Shown here in pieces: positions 25,786 to 35,313 of a stretch of DNA of 52,790 nt. The first letter of the stretch is position 1, and the number at the start of each line of letters is the position of its first letter. The position numbers and the translations under genes were made by a program. The stretch is from Mesobacterium pallidum (lineage in GTDB: Bacteria; Pseudomonadota; Alphaproteobacteria; Rhodobacterales; Rhodobacteraceae): contig NZ_JAIMID010000030.1 of the NCBI RefSeq assembly GCF_019966535.1, positions 1 through 52,790 of the forward strand, read 5' to 3'. The notes beneath the pieces were generated by a model that saw nothing but the letters and a program-made list of their open reading frames with translations, ran no database searches and had not been told where the DNA came from.

Positions 25786-26841
25786 ATGATGTTCGAAACT
25801 GCCACCTCTGCACTCCGCTCCGCGCTGAGTGCCGCCGCCATTGTCACGCTTGCCGGGGCCGGCACGGCCTTCGCGCAGGATTTCCCCGAGTTGACGGTCA
25901 CGCTTGCCACCGACGACAATGTCTTCAACCCGACCACGTCGTCGGTGTTCCAGCTGGCCCAGGACCTGGGGTTCTTTGACAAGCACGAAGTGAAGGTCAA
26001 TTTCATCGGCCTCGACGGCACGCCCCTGGCCGCCGCCGCCCTGCAATCGGGGGATGTCGATGTGGCCCATATCAGCATAGATGCCGCCATTCGCCTCGAT
26101 GCAGGCAACGACCTGCCGGTGCGAGGCTTCCTGTCTGTCGGCGCGGCGATCCCGTTCCTGATCGCGGCCAAGTCCGAAATCGCGTCGCTGGAGGATCTCG
26201 AAGGCCACAGTTTCGCGATCTCCGATATCGGCGGGCTGGACCACGCCCTCACCCAGGCCGTGCTGCGTAGTTACGGGCTCGACCCTGACTTGCCGGATTA
26301 TGTCGCCATCGGCGCGCCATCGGTCCGCGTGCAGGCGCTTGCCGTCAAGCGCGTGGATGCAACGACCGTGTCATTCGGAACCTTTGCCGCGGTCGAGGAT
26401 ACGCCGGGCCTGCATGTCCTGCTGCCGGCAGATGCCTTCGCCGCGCGCGCACCGGCCCTGCCGAAATTCCTGGTGGTGCGCGAAGACAACATCGACGCAA
26501 AGCGCGAGGCGCTGCAGCGATTCACGGATGCGGTCATGGATGCCTCGCGTGAATTCGCCGCCGATCCCGAGCATTGGATCGACGCCGCGGTCGAACGACG
26601 CCCGGACCTGTCGCGCGACAGCATCGAAAAGACGGCCCGGCTGAACAGCACCATGTGGTGTGTCAATGGGTGCCTGCGGCCGGACACGCTCAAGGCGTCG
26701 ATGGATTTCGCCTATTCCAACCCTGATTTCAGCGACGTTCCGGTGATCGGCGTGGATGACCTCATTGATTTTAGCTTCACCGATGCAGCCCTGGAAAAGA
26801 TGGGGGTGGCCGAGACGACGGGCCTCGACAGCCGGAACTGA
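25786..26841 (+). CDS. Second NitT/TauT-type ABC importer, binding protein
   Basis: 351 residues. The signal peptide (ALRSALSAAAIVTLAGAGTAFAQ) is followed by an NMT1/SsuA-type domain: LTVTLATDDNVFNPTTSSVFQLAQDLGFFDKHEVKVNFIGLDG, AAALQSGDVDVAHISIDAAIRL, IASLEDLEGHSFAISDIGGLDHALTQAVLRSYGLDPD. The start is one of two adjacent ATGs (25786, 25789) behind AAGGGAG. Its position at the operon end, far from the permease and ATPase, is uncommon. It gives the importer its specificity, but no ligand can be named. Confidence 0.9.
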   Translation: MMFETATSALRSALSAAAIVTLAGAGTAFAQDFPELTVTLATDDNVFNPTTSSVFQLAQDLGFFDKHEVKVNFIGLDGTPLAAAALQSGDVDVAHISIDAAIRLDAGNDLPVRGFLSVGAAIPFLIAAKSEIASLEDLEGHSFAISDIGGLDHALTQAVLRSYGLDPDLPDYVAIGAPSVRVQALAVKRVDATTVSFGTFAAVEDTPGLHVLLPADAFAARAPALPKFLVVREDNIDAKREALQRFTDAVMDASREFAADPEHWIDAAVERRPDLSRDSIEKTARLNSTMWCVNGCLRPDTLKASMDFAYSNPDFSDVPVIGVDDLIDFSFTDAALEKMGVAETTGLDSRN

Positions 26842-27011
26842 CGCGCCGGCGCCCATTGGCTGAAGGGGGTGAGCCGGTGTTCGGCAGGGGCGTCTGTCCC
26901 AATCGGGTCGAAAAATCCGGCAGGCGATTTGGCAGGAAGGCCAGCGCCGTGACACCGCATGGCGGATGGACTGCCGCCCCCTCAGACGATGTCCCGGGAG
27001 GTGGTCATCGG
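26842..27011. other. Spacer between importer operon and IS debris
   Basis: No gene was recognised and no strong terminator hairpin with a T run. It is the junction between the importer operon and insertion-sequence remnants. Confidence 0.4.
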
Positions 27012-27035
27012 GGCATTGTCAGGTTGATGGTGCTG
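27012..27035 (+). repeat. IS6-type terminal-like fragment
   Basis: The piece beginning GGCATTGTCAGGTTGATG resembles the outer end of the IS6-family element at 51204-52003, whose right end reads GGCACTGTCAGGTT inward. A 23-base stretch from the C at 27014 recurs at 51206 with one mismatch. It abuts the cut end of the IS3 orfB remnant, so one mobile element probably recombined into another here. Confidence 0.45.
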
Positions 27036-27397
27036 CCCGAGCGTGCGGCAGGCGCGGCGTTCCGATACGCCAAGTACCCGGCGCACATGGTCAATACACT
27101 TTCGGCGACGCGAAGGGCTCAGAAGTTTCCCCTGGCTTCCTCGGTCAAGATGAGCCTGTACGAGGCAAGATCGGACACCGCTCGTCGCAGCCGCTGGTTC
27201 TCTTTCTCCAGTTCCTTCAGCCGCGCAACCTGCGAACGCTGCATCCCGCCGTAGAGCTTCCGCCATCGGCAGAACCTTTGCTGCGTCACGCCGATCTGGC
27301 GCACAGCCTCGGCGATCGTCGCGCCTTGCTCCTGCAGAACCTCAACCCGCCGAAGTTTCGTTGTGATGTCTTCGGGCTTATCTCGTTTGCCTGCCAT
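27030..27397 (-). mobile_element. IS3-family remnant: intact orfA and the first codons of orfB
   Basis: orfA occupies 27119-27397 on the minus strand (92 residues): helix-turn-helix RRVEVLQEQGATIAEAVRQIGVTQQRFCRWRKLYGGM, then a leucine-zipper-like RLKELEKENQRLRRAVSDL and the usual end ILTEEARGNF. The orfB frame follows by frameshift, reading LSPSRRRKCIDHVRRVLGVSERRACRTLGQH, and breaks off near 27030, losing the whole DDE catalytic domain. The element is therefore dead, although orfA could still be expressed. Confidence 0.85.
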
Positions 27398-27473
27398 CGT
27401 CGTAGCCCTCCATGATACGGGTTAAACTATCCCAAGGGGTGGACCACTTCGGTGGGACAAGACCCAAAGAAGC

Positions 27474-27839
27474 ATGGCTGTCCGCTTCACCACCGCCGCA
27501 GCCATAGTCCATGAGCTGATGGAGGCCCGAGACGAACGGCAGCTCCTGCGACGTCAGCAGCAATTGGTGAACCAGAAACTGCTGATCATCGACGAACTGG
27601 GCTTCGTGCCCCTCAGCAAGACCGGCGCCGAACTGCTGTTCGAACTGATCTCACAGCGCGTCGAACCCGGCTCGATCCTGATCACATCGAACCTGCCGTT
27701 CGACGAACGGACGGAAAGTTTCGGATCGGAACGCCTCGCGGAAGCGCTGCCGAATCTGCTGACCGACCATGTCTCTATCCTCGAGATGAACGGAGACAGC
27801 TATCGCCTCGCACAAAGCAAGGCCCGGCAGAAATCCTGA
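27474..27839 (+). pseudogene. istB: IS21-family IstB ATPase, C-terminal half
   Basis: 121 residues covering the second half of IstB: FTTAAAIVHELMEARDE, then Walker B QKLLIIDELGFVPLSKTGAELLF, sensor ILITSNLPFDERTESFGSERLAEALPNLLTDH and the normal C terminus. The Walker A half (about 110 residues) and all of istA are missing, so this cannot support transposition. The cut lies just upstream, close to the end of the IS3 remnant. A possible right end of the element (GCTCCCCCGTTGACA, ending in CA) lies at 27971-27985. Confidence 0.85.
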
Positions 27840-28181
27840 ACCAAGTAACAGATTTGGTCATGACGGACCAAGGCGCCCCGGCAACCGCCAACTAAATGGA
27901 GAGCGCGGCTGCCGAGGCGCAAGTCATGCCCATAGTGGCCGACTGTTGCGCCGCCCCATGGCCGGATTTTGCTCCCCCGTTGACAGCGTAGGCATCGGCA
28001 AAGATCGTGCGGTCGGTCAGCGGCTGGTCTTGGCCGGGCAGGCCTTAATGCGGGGCGTAACAGGTCGGGGACAAGGGGTCTCTCCTGGTGTTTGGCGCAG
28101 TATGCGGCGCGGACGCGGGCGCGGCGCTGCAAAGGCCCGAAGATCGGTGACGACCCTTTCGGAAATCTTGAAAATGCGGGC
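27840..28181. other. Gene-free stretch downstream of istB
   Basis: No supported gene. It includes the possible IS21 right end at 27971-27985, and after that spacer DNA leading to the stop of the RES toxin gene at 28182. The open frames in both directions look like chance. Confidence 0.5.
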
Positions 28182-28883
28182 TCAGGCCAGCGCACGCACC
28201 ACGTAATGCGGCGAGCCGTCCCAAGTCAGTTCCCAGCTGGCGCCGGGGCGGACGTTCTGGATCGCGTGCGGCTCGAAACAGACAAGGCAGTTGCCGCCGG
28301 GCGCAGGCGCGCGGACCGAGGGGTAGACCAGCCCGCGAGAGCCGGCGCGGCGCAGATCCTGCGCCAGTGCCTGCCCGGCCGGGTAGCCAAGCGCGGGGTC
28401 GGGGTCGAGCGCCGGGTGATCCGGCATTCCGGTGAGGTCGTCGAAGTTGCCGATGAAATCGGCCAGCAATTCGACGTAGCGCGCGCTGTCGTGGTAGCTG
28501 CCGGCAAAGCCCAGCTCGCGCGTGCGGTGGTAGGCGACCTCGGAGACCGAGACGAGCACGTCCCAGGCGCAGTACCAGGCCCCGCGCGTGGCGTCGTTGA
28601 AGCGGTTGCCGCCCGCCCGCGTATAGGTGAAGGCCGCGTTGACATGGCTGTCGCCGTAGATCCGCAGGTCGCCCTGCCGCCGCTGCCAGGCCAGTTCGCG
28701 CGGGTCGAGATGCGGGTTGCGCCCGGCCTCGGCGGTGAGGCGCCCGCTGGTCATGCCCTCGATCCCGGCGAGGATGGCCAGCTCGTCGTCGGTATCGACG
28801 AGCCCGCGCAGCGCGGGGGGCTTGTGGTAGGTCGCGGGCAGCAGCCGGGTGAGACCGCGATCCGACAGGTCGATTTGCCTCAT
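28182..28883 (-). CDS. RES-domain toxin of a RES/Xre toxin-antitoxin pair
   Basis: 233 residues with the RES pattern: an arginine/tyrosine core around YTRAGGNRFNDATRGAWYCAWDVLVSVSEVAYHR (R, then GRF-like NRFN, then the conserved W-Y and S-E), followed by GLVYPSVRAPAPGGNCLVCFEPHAIQ, which contains the third family segment (S...G..C...F.P). Known RES toxins degrade NAD+ or ADP-ribosylate a host enzyme and stop growth. It overlaps the antitoxin gene by four bases (ATGA). The antitoxin-first order is the normal one. Confidence 0.88.
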   Translation of the reverse strand: MRQIDLSDRGLTRLLPATYHKPPALRGLVDTDDELAILAGIEGMTSGRLTAEAGRNPHLDPRELAWQRRQGDLRIYGDSHVNAAFTYTRAGGNRFNDATRGAWYCAWDVLVSVSEVAYHRTRELGFAGSYHDSARYVELLADFIGNFDDLTGMPDHPALDPDPALGYPAGQALAQDLRRAGSRGLVYPSVRAPAPGGNCLVCFEPHAIQNVRPGASWELTWDGSPHYVVRALA

Positions 28884-29269
28884 GCACCACCGCGCAGCGC
28901 GTCGAGATAGGTGCGGATGGCGAGGATCTGCGGCAGCCCGCCGTCGATTGCGCTGTCGACCGGGCGCTGGCCGCCGAACAGCGGCCCGGTGTTGGGCCGG
29001 GTGACCCAGCTGCGCGCCAGCGGTTCGGAGAAATAGAGCTCGAGCGACTTGTAGATGCCGATCACCGCGCTGAGCCGCAGCATCTGGTCCTTGGTCAGCT
29101 CTCCGGCGAAACCGGGCTTGCGGGCGCGTTTCCAGGTGCTTTCGGACATGTCCGCCAGCCCCGCCGCCTCGCGCAGGCCCAGCGACCATGCCTCGACGAT
29201 GCGGGCATAGGCCTTGAGGGCGACGGCGGTTACTTCGGCCGGGGCGGGGGTCTGGGCGGCAAGTTGCAT
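28880..29269 (-). CDS. Xre/MbcA/ParS-family antitoxin (DUF2384)
   Basis: 129 residues. The N-terminal half is an Xre-like helical domain (LKAYARIVEAWSLGLREAAGLADMSESTWKRARKPG) and the C-terminal half the DUF2384 toxin-binding part (RLSAVIGIYKSLELYFSEPLARSWVTRPNTGPLFGGQRPVDSAIDGGLPQILAIRTYLDALRGG). It sits first in the pair behind GGAGAGCC and should bind the RES protein and repress the operon. Confidence 0.9.
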   Translation of the reverse strand: MQLAAQTPAPAEVTAVALKAYARIVEAWSLGLREAAGLADMSESTWKRARKPGFAGELTKDQMLRLSAVIGIYKSLELYFSEPLARSWVTRPNTGPLFGGQRPVDSAIDGGLPQILAIRTYLDALRGGA

Positions 29270-29385
29270 CGCGGCTCTCCTTCGTGACCTTCAAGATAGT
29301 CCATATGGACCGAATGTAAAGATCATATGGGCGGCGCAAGGCTGGGGCGGTGGCTGGTTCCGGGTGGGTCCGGCCACCCAGGGGG

Positions 29386-30336
29386 TCAATAAGCGAGCTG
29401 CTTGTCCACGATGTTCGCCAGCGCTTCGCCGCGCATGTAGCGGGCGAGGTTGTCGCGGAAGATCTCGTAGCCGCGGGTCTTGGTCTGGGTGGTCGTCGCG
29501 CCGTTGTGCGGGGTGATGATCGTGTTGCGCAGGGTCCAGAAGCGGTCGCCTTCGGGCAAGGGTTCCACCGTATGGGCGTCAAGCCCGGCGCCGGCGATCC
29601 AGCCTTCGTCGACCGCGCGGAACAGTGCGTCGTCATCGGCGATCCCGCCGCGCGAGAAGCAGATGTAGAAGGCCGAGGATTTCATCGCGCGGAAGGCCGC
29701 CGCGTCCAGCATGCCCGTGGTTTCGGGCGTCTTGGGTGCGGTGACCACCACGTAATCGGAGGCGGCGAGGAAATCGTGCAGCCTGTCGTGGGTATACATC
29801 CGGTCGAAATGCGCGGCCGGCCGGTCGCTGCGGCGCAGGCCTAGCGTGGTCATGTGGAACGCCTTGCACTTGGCCGCGAGGTCGGTGCCGGAATGGCCGG
29901 TGCCGATGATGCCTACCGTGGCGCCGTTCAGCTCACCGTGAAAGAAGCGGTCCCAGCGGCCCTGCTGATGCGCCTCGATCCAGCGCATGGCGTTGCGGCT
30001 GAGCATGAGCATCAGCATCATCGCGTGTTCGGCCAGCGGCACGGCGCCGTTGCCCTTGGAACTGGTCAGCACCACGTCGCTGTCCACGAAGGCCGGGTAG
30101 ACCTGTGCATTCGGCCCGGCGGCCCAGGAATGCACCCATTTCAACCGGGTCGCGGCGGGCAGCGCCTCGGGGCCGACGGCGCCGGCGATGACCTCGGCCT
30201 CGCCGATGCGGGGCAGCATTTCGGCCGGATCGGCGAAATAGGTCAGCTCGGCCCCGGGCGCGAGGGCGCGAAGTTCTTCCATGCGAGCGTCGTCGATCTC
30301 TCCGGTCAGGAAGACGGTGGGGGCGGGGGCGCTCAT
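29386..30336 (-). CDS. D-2-hydroxyacid dehydrogenase family protein
   Basis: 316 residues. The nucleotide-binding domain shows VGIIGTGHSGTDLAAKCKAFHM (GxGxxG, about 140-161). The catalytic segments are present: arginine in YICFSRGGIADD, glutamate in DAHTVEPLPEGD and histidine in IITPHNGATT. It should reduce or oxidise a 2-keto/2-hydroxy acid with NAD(P)H in the cytosol. Its start overlaps the stop of the cyclase gene (ATGA), so the two were one operon with the first ABC system. It is intact, unlike its neighbours. Glyoxylate/hydroxypyruvate-like substrates are possible. Confidence 0.88.
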   Translation of the reverse strand: MSAPAPTVFLTGEIDDARMEELRALAPGAELTYFADPAEMLPRIGEAEVIAGAVGPEALPAATRLKWVHSWAAGPNAQVYPAFVDSDVVLTSSKGNGAVPLAEHAMMLMLMLSRNAMRWIEAHQQGRWDRFFHGELNGATVGIIGTGHSGTDLAAKCKAFHMTTLGLRRSDRPAAHFDRMYTHDRLHDFLAASDYVVVTAPKTPETTGMLDAAAFRAMKSSAFYICFSRGGIADDDALFRAVDEGWIAGAGLDAHTVEPLPEGDRFWTLRNTIITPHNGATTTQTKTRGYEIFRDNLARYMRGEALANIVDKQLAY

Positions 30337-31267
30337 GCGATCACCAGCGCGTTGGCGGGGGATCCGAAAGCCTTGGGGATGTTCAGCGGCACGCTGACAA
30401 AGGCGAACTCATGCTGGCCGGTCTCGCGGCAGTGATCGGCGAGGTCCTCGAGCTGAACAGCTCTCCGAGGTAGATGCCGAGGCGCTTGAGCGCGCCCGCA
30501 TGCAACTTGCCCTCGCCCATCGGGTTGGGCTCGACCGAGGGGTTGTCGGCGACCAGCGCGAAGGTGCGGGCTGCTTCCCAAATGTCGAGCGTGTCGGGCA
30601 GCACGCCGGGCGAGACCGGGTTGAAGCCGGGCGTGCCGGCGCGCCAGGCGTCGGGATTGGCCCGCACGCGGTTCTGGAAGCCGGTGTAGAAGATCGCCGC
30701 ATCGCCCGGGCGCAGGGTCAGGCCGTGCTGGTCGAGATAGGCGTTGATCGTCGCGGCGTCGATGTTGCGATCGGTGGGCAGGTAGCCCTGCTCGTCGGCG
30801 CCAAGAAAGCGCACCATGTCGAAGAACACGCCGCGGGTGACGATGCCGCCCGACAGGGTGGCCATGCCCAGCGTCTTGGAGCCGAACTCGGGGTAGGTGT
30901 CCTCGAGCCCGGTGTTGTTGTAGAAGACGCCGCTGTCGCCGGGTTCGATCACGCCCCAATGGGCCAGCGCGTCCCAATGGCTGTGCGATTGCAGCGCCAG
31001 CTCGACCCAGTCGTCGTTGACCACGTTGAAGCGGCCGTCGCCGATCGGGCGGGTCTGGTTCTGCATGCGGGCATGGTGCACCATCTCGGGCCGGCCGATG
31101 GTCCTGGTGTCCAGCGCCAGGTTCAGCGGCATCACCTTGCCGTGCCGCACGAGGCTGAGCGCGGCCAGCGTGGCCGCCGCGTCGATATGGTCGTAGCCGC
31201 CGCGCGGGCGCGTGCTCGCGCCGGGGCGGGCGGTCAGGGAGTCGACGTCGATAAGGTCAGTGCACAT
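30333..31267 (-). pseudogene. Cyclase/kynurenine-formamidase-like hydrolase, split by a one-base deletion
   Basis: Up to about 30455 the frame reads a cyclase-family metal hydrolase (HSHWDALAHWG metal motif, then FYNNTGLEDTYPEFGSKTLGMATLSGGIVTRGVFFDM). At GGAGAGCTGTTC|AGCTCGAGG the frame breaks. Adding one C restores FQLEDLADHCRETGQHEFAFVSVPLNIPKAFGSPANALVIA, the normal end of the family, with a stop at 30333 overlapping the next start. So one base was lost, or one was missed in sequencing. If real, the truncated protein loses its C-terminal strand and is probably inactive. Confidence 0.85.
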
Positions 31268-33350
31268 GGGTTGCGGGTTCCGGTTCGGTTGCGTCTGTCT
31301 GGGGGGCGTCCAGCGGGAAATGGCAGGCGACGCGCTGCGCGCCCTCCTGCCTGTCCAGCTGCGGCACCTCGCGGGCGCAGATGTCCTGCGCCAGCGGGCA
31401 GCGGGTGCGGAAGCGGCAGCCCGATGGCGGGTTCGCCGCCGAGGGCAAGTCGCCCGAGATCGTGTAGGCCTTCTTGGAATCGGCCTCGGCCTTGGGCACG
31501 GCGTCGATCAGCGCCCGGGTGTACGGGTGCCGGGGGCGGGTGTAGACCTCTTCGGCGGGGCCAACCTCGACCAGCTTGCCCAGGTACATGACGCCGATCG
31601 TATCGGCCATGTAGCGCACCACCGACAGGTCGTGCGAGACGAACAGGTAGGTCAGACCCTTGTCCCGTTGCAGGTCGCGCATCAGGTTGAGGATCTGCGC
31701 CTGGATCGACACGTCGAGGGCCGAGACCGGTTCATCCGCCACGATCACCGCCGGGTTCAGCGCCAGCGCGCGCGCCATGGCCAGGCGCTGGCGCTGGCCG
31801 CCCGACAGCTCGTGCGGATAGCGGTCGTACATCGAGGGCGGCAGGCCGACCTGCTCCATCAGCTCGAGGATGCGGCGGGTCCAGTCGCGCGGGGCGCCGT
31901 CCTTCTGGATCATCAGCGGCTCGCGCAGCACCTCGTTCACGCGAAAACGCGGGTCCATCGAGGCGGTGGGGTCCTGGAACATCAGGTGCACGTTGCGGCG
32001 CCGCTTGCGCAGCGCGCGCTTGCCGAGGGCAAAGAGGTCCTCGCCCGCGATCTCGACCGCGCCGTCATTGGGACGGTCCAGTGCGGCGACGATCCGCGAC
32101 AGGGTGGACTTGCCGCAGCCGGATTCGCCCACCAGCCCGAAGGTGGTGCCGCGCGGGATATCGAAGCTGACATCGGCCACGGCGCTGATGCGGGTCTCCT
32201 CGCGGCTCAGGAAGGATCCGCCGCGCAGGCGGAATTCGCGCACGACATGGCGCAGACTGACCGCCGCGTCTTGCCGGGAGGAAGCGGACGCGGCGGCCTC
32301 TGCCGCGTGGGCCGCGCCGCGCCGGGGCGCGACGGTAAGGCCCTGCACCGGGTGGATGCAGCGCGCGACATGGCTGGGCGAAAAGCGCCGCTCTTACGGC
32401 GGGGCGCTCTTGCAGGCCGCGGTGGCATGTTCGCAGCGCGGGGCAAAGCGGCAGCCCGGCGGCGGGTTGTGCAGCTCGGGCGGGCGGCCGGGAATGGCGT
32501 AAAGCCGGTCGCCCCGGCCTGCTGCGCGGTCGGGCAGGGCGGCAAAGAGACCCTCGGTGTAGCGATGGCGCGGGGCGCGCAGCAGTTCGTCCGTGCGTCC
32601 CGTCTCGACCACCTGGCCGGCATACATCACCGCCACGCGGTCGGTATGGCCTGCCACGACACCGAGGTCGTGGGTCACCAGGATCACCGCCATGTCGAGC
32701 TTGGCGCGCAATTCGTCGATCAGCTCGAGGATCTGGCGCTGGATCGTCACGTCAAGCGCGGTGGTCGGCTCGTCCGCGATCAGCAGCTTGGGCTGGCAGA
32801 CCAGCGCCACGGCGATGCAGATCCGCTGGCGCTGGCCGCCCGACAGTTCGTGCGGGTAGCTGTCCAGCCGCTCGGCCGGCTGCGGGATGCCGACCAGCGT
32901 CAGCGTCTCGATCACCCGGGCGCGGATCTGCGCTTCGGTCATCTGGCGGTGCAGGCGCAGCGGTTCGGCCACCTGGTCGTAGATCGTCATCGTCGGGTTG
33001 AGAGAGGTCATCGGGTCCTGGAACACCAGACCGATCTCGTTGCCGCGGATGTGCCGCATCTCGGAGGCCGAGAGGCTGGCCAGGTCGCGCCCGCCGAACT
33101 CGATCACGCCCGAGGCGACGCGGCCGCTGCCCGGCAGCAGCCCCATGATCGAATAGGCGGTCATCGACTTGCCGCAGCCGGATTCCCCGACAAGGCCCAG
33201 CGTCTCGCCTGAGCGGATGTCGTAGCTGACCCCGTCGACGGCGCGGATGGTGACGGCGCCGGCGCGGAACTCGGTGCGCACGTCGCGCAGGCTGAGGACG
33301 ACGTTACCGGGTTTGTGCAGGTCGTCCTGCGGATCGACGATGTCCTTCAT
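31257..33350 (-). pseudogene. Fused two-domain dipeptide/oligosaccharide ABC ATPase, broken by in-frame TAA
   Basis: The first half (33350 to 32394) holds a full OppD-like domain: Walker A GESGCGKS, LSGGQRQRI, LLIADEPTTALD. It ends in CKSAPP then TAA (32394-32396). The same frame then reads ERRFSPSHVARCIHPVQGLTV, the normal OppD end, and runs on into a complete OppF-like domain (GESGCGKST, LSGGQRQRL, VIVADEPVSALD). So this is one gene of about 697 codons with a nonsense mutation between the domains. The second half has only a GTG without a ribosome binding site. It overlaps the permease start (TGATG) and the cyclase gene. Confidence 0.85.
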
Positions 33351-34294
33351 CACAGCCTCCCTTCGAGGATTTCGGTACGGATCCGCGGGTCGAGCGCATT
33401 GGTCAGCGCCGCGGCGAAGAGGTTGATCCCGACCACGAAGACCGTCAGCGCGACACCGGGCGCCAGCGCGTAGATCGGCGCCTGGCTGAGGTAGAGCCGG
33501 CCGCCCTGGAGCATGTTGCCCCAGCTGGGCGCGGGCGGCTGCGCCCCCATGCCCAGGAAATCGAGCGCCGAGGCGATGATGACCGCGCCATAGACGGCCG
33601 TGGCCAGCTGCACGATCAGCGGGGCAGCGATGTTGGGCAGGATGTGGCGGGTCATGATGAAGAGGTCGGTGGCGCCCATGCCGCGGGCGGCCATGACATA
33701 TTCGCGCTCCATCGATTCCAGCACCTTGGCGCGGGCCAGCCGGGCAAAGGTCGGCGCGACGCCGATGCCCACGGCGATGCCGACGGAAAAGTTCGACGGG
33801 CCCAGCACGATCACGGTGCAGACGCCGATGATGATCAGCGGAAAGGCGAAGGCGATGTCGCACAGGCGCATCAACACGGTTTCCAGCCAGCCGCGGTAAT
33901 AGCCCGACATCACGCCAAGCGCGATGCCGACCGACCCACCGCTGAGCACCGCGATGGCCGCCACGCTGAGCGAGGGCCGCGCGCCGTAAATGATGCGGCT
34001 GAACACGTCGCGGCCCAACTCGTCCGTGCCCAGCCAGTAGGTGGCGTTCGGGCCCACGAGGGCGTCCATGTAATGCGTCTCGAGCGGGTTCCACAGCGCG
34101 ACCCAGGGCGCGAAGGTTGCGGCCAGGCAGATCGCCAGCGTCACGAGAAAGCCGATCAGGCCCGAGGGCTGCACCAGCAGCGCCTTGAGGAATTCGCGGA
34201 ACGGGCTGCGTTGCGGCAGGCTGGCGGCCAGGTCGCGGGCGCTGTCGACGGCCCGGATGTCGCCGTGCATGGCGTTCGGAGAGGTATCGGTCAT
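33350..34294 (-). CDS. DppC-like ABC permease (first peptide/oligosaccharide system)
   Basis: 314 residues: a cytoplasmic N-terminal segment, then about six helices and the coupling segment LARAKVLESMEREYVMAARGMGATDLFIMTRHILPN, the full EAA loop of DppC/OppC permeases. WLGTDELGRDVFSRIIYGARPSL is the family N-terminal signature. It overlaps DppB upstream (ATGA) and the ATPase downstream. It appears intact, but its ATPase and binding-protein genes carry stops. Confidence 0.92.
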   Translation of the reverse strand: MTDTSPNAMHGDIRAVDSARDLAASLPQRSPFREFLKALLVQPSGLIGFLVTLAICLAATFAPWVALWNPLETHYMDALVGPNATYWLGTDELGRDVFSRIIYGARPSLSVAAIAVLSGGSVGIALGVMSGYYRGWLETVLMRLCDIAFAFPLIIIGVCTVIVLGPSNFSVGIAVGIGVAPTFARLARAKVLESMEREYVMAARGMGATDLFIMTRHILPNIAAPLIVQLATAVYGAVIIASALDFLGMGAQPPAPSWGNMLQGGRLYLSQAPIYALAPGVALTVFVVGINLFAAALTNALDPRIRTEILEGRL

Positions 34295-35247
34295 GTCTTG
34301 GCTCCGGTCAGTCGGATGCGCGGATCGATCAGCGTGTAGCTGAGGTCGGTCAGGAAGTTCACGATGACGAAGATCACCACGTAGAGCAGCAGAATCGCCT
34401 GCACGGTGGGATAGTCGTTCATGTTGATCGAGTTGATCATCAGCAGCCCGAGGCCGGGCCAGGTAAAGACCGTCTCGATCACCACGGCGCCGCCCAGCAG
34501 GTTGGCGATGGCCACGCCGAAGACGGTGACGATGGGCACCAGCGCGTTGCGGGTGACGTGCTTGCGGATCACCCGCATGCGCGAGGCGCCCTTGGCCTGC
34601 GCGAGCCGGATGTAATCTGCGTTCAGCACTTCCTTGTACGAGGCCCGGATAAAGCGCGCCTGCGTGCCGGCCATGGCCAGGCCCAGCACGAGGCAGGGCA
34701 TGATCATGGTCTTGACCGAGGCGACGGGATCATCGGCCAGGCTCACGTAGCCGCCGACCGGCAGCCAGCGCAGGTAGACCGCGAAGAGCAGGATGGTCAG
34801 CAACCCGATCCAGAACACCGGCGCACCGGACAGGAAGGACGCGATGGCGGTCAGCGCCGCATCGACCGCCCGCGAGCGCGAGATCGCGGCCGCCGCGCCC
34901 ATGGCAAAGCCGAAGATGGTCATCACCGTCACCGCGCCGATCAGCAGCACCAGCGTCGGTTCGACCCGCGCGGCGATCAGCCCCGAGACCGGCACCTTGG
35001 CCACGTAGGACCGACCGAAGTCGCCCGAAAGCGTGCCGCCGATCCAGGCGAAGTACTGCGTGACGAGCGGCGCGTTCAGGCCCATTTCCTCGCGGATCGC
35101 CTCGACCGTTTCGGGCGTGGCATCGACGCCGGCATACATCGCCGCCGGGTCGCCCGGCACCAGCCGGATCACGAGAAAGATGATGATGCTCGCCGCGAAA
35201 ACGGTGAGAACGCCCTGGAAGGCGCGCTGCAACAGGTATTCAAGCAC
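34291..35247 (-). CDS. DppB-like ABC permease (first system)
   Basis: 318 residues starting at a GTG (complement of 35245-35247) behind AAAAGGAGGGCC, the best ribosome binding site in the operon. The upstream open frame to 35280 has no such site. It shows VIRLVPGDPAAMYAG, GRSYVAKVPVSGLIAARVEPTLVLL and the coupling loop RASYKEVLNADYIRLAQAKGASRMRVIRKHVTRNAL, then DPRIRLTG at the end, all typical of DppB/OppB. Six helices are likely. Confidence 0.92.
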   Translation of the reverse strand: MLEYLLQRAFQGVLTVFAASIIIFLVIRLVPGDPAAMYAGVDATPETVEAIREEMGLNAPLVTQYFAWIGGTLSGDFGRSYVAKVPVSGLIAARVEPTLVLLIGAVTVMTIFGFAMGAAAAISRSRAVDAALTAIASFLSGAPVFWIGLLTILLFAVYLRWLPVGGYVSLADDPVASVKTMIMPCLVLGLAMAGTQARFIRASYKEVLNADYIRLAQAKGASRMRVIRKHVTRNALVPIVTVFGVAIANLLGGAVVIETVFTWPGLGLLMINSINMNDYPTVQAILLLYVVIFVIVNFLTDLSYTLIDPRIRLTGAKT

Positions 35248-35313
35248 GGCCTGGCCCTCCTTTTCGAAATGGGGCCGCACGCGGCGGGCGCGTGCGGCCG
35301 GTCACCTCGGCCG

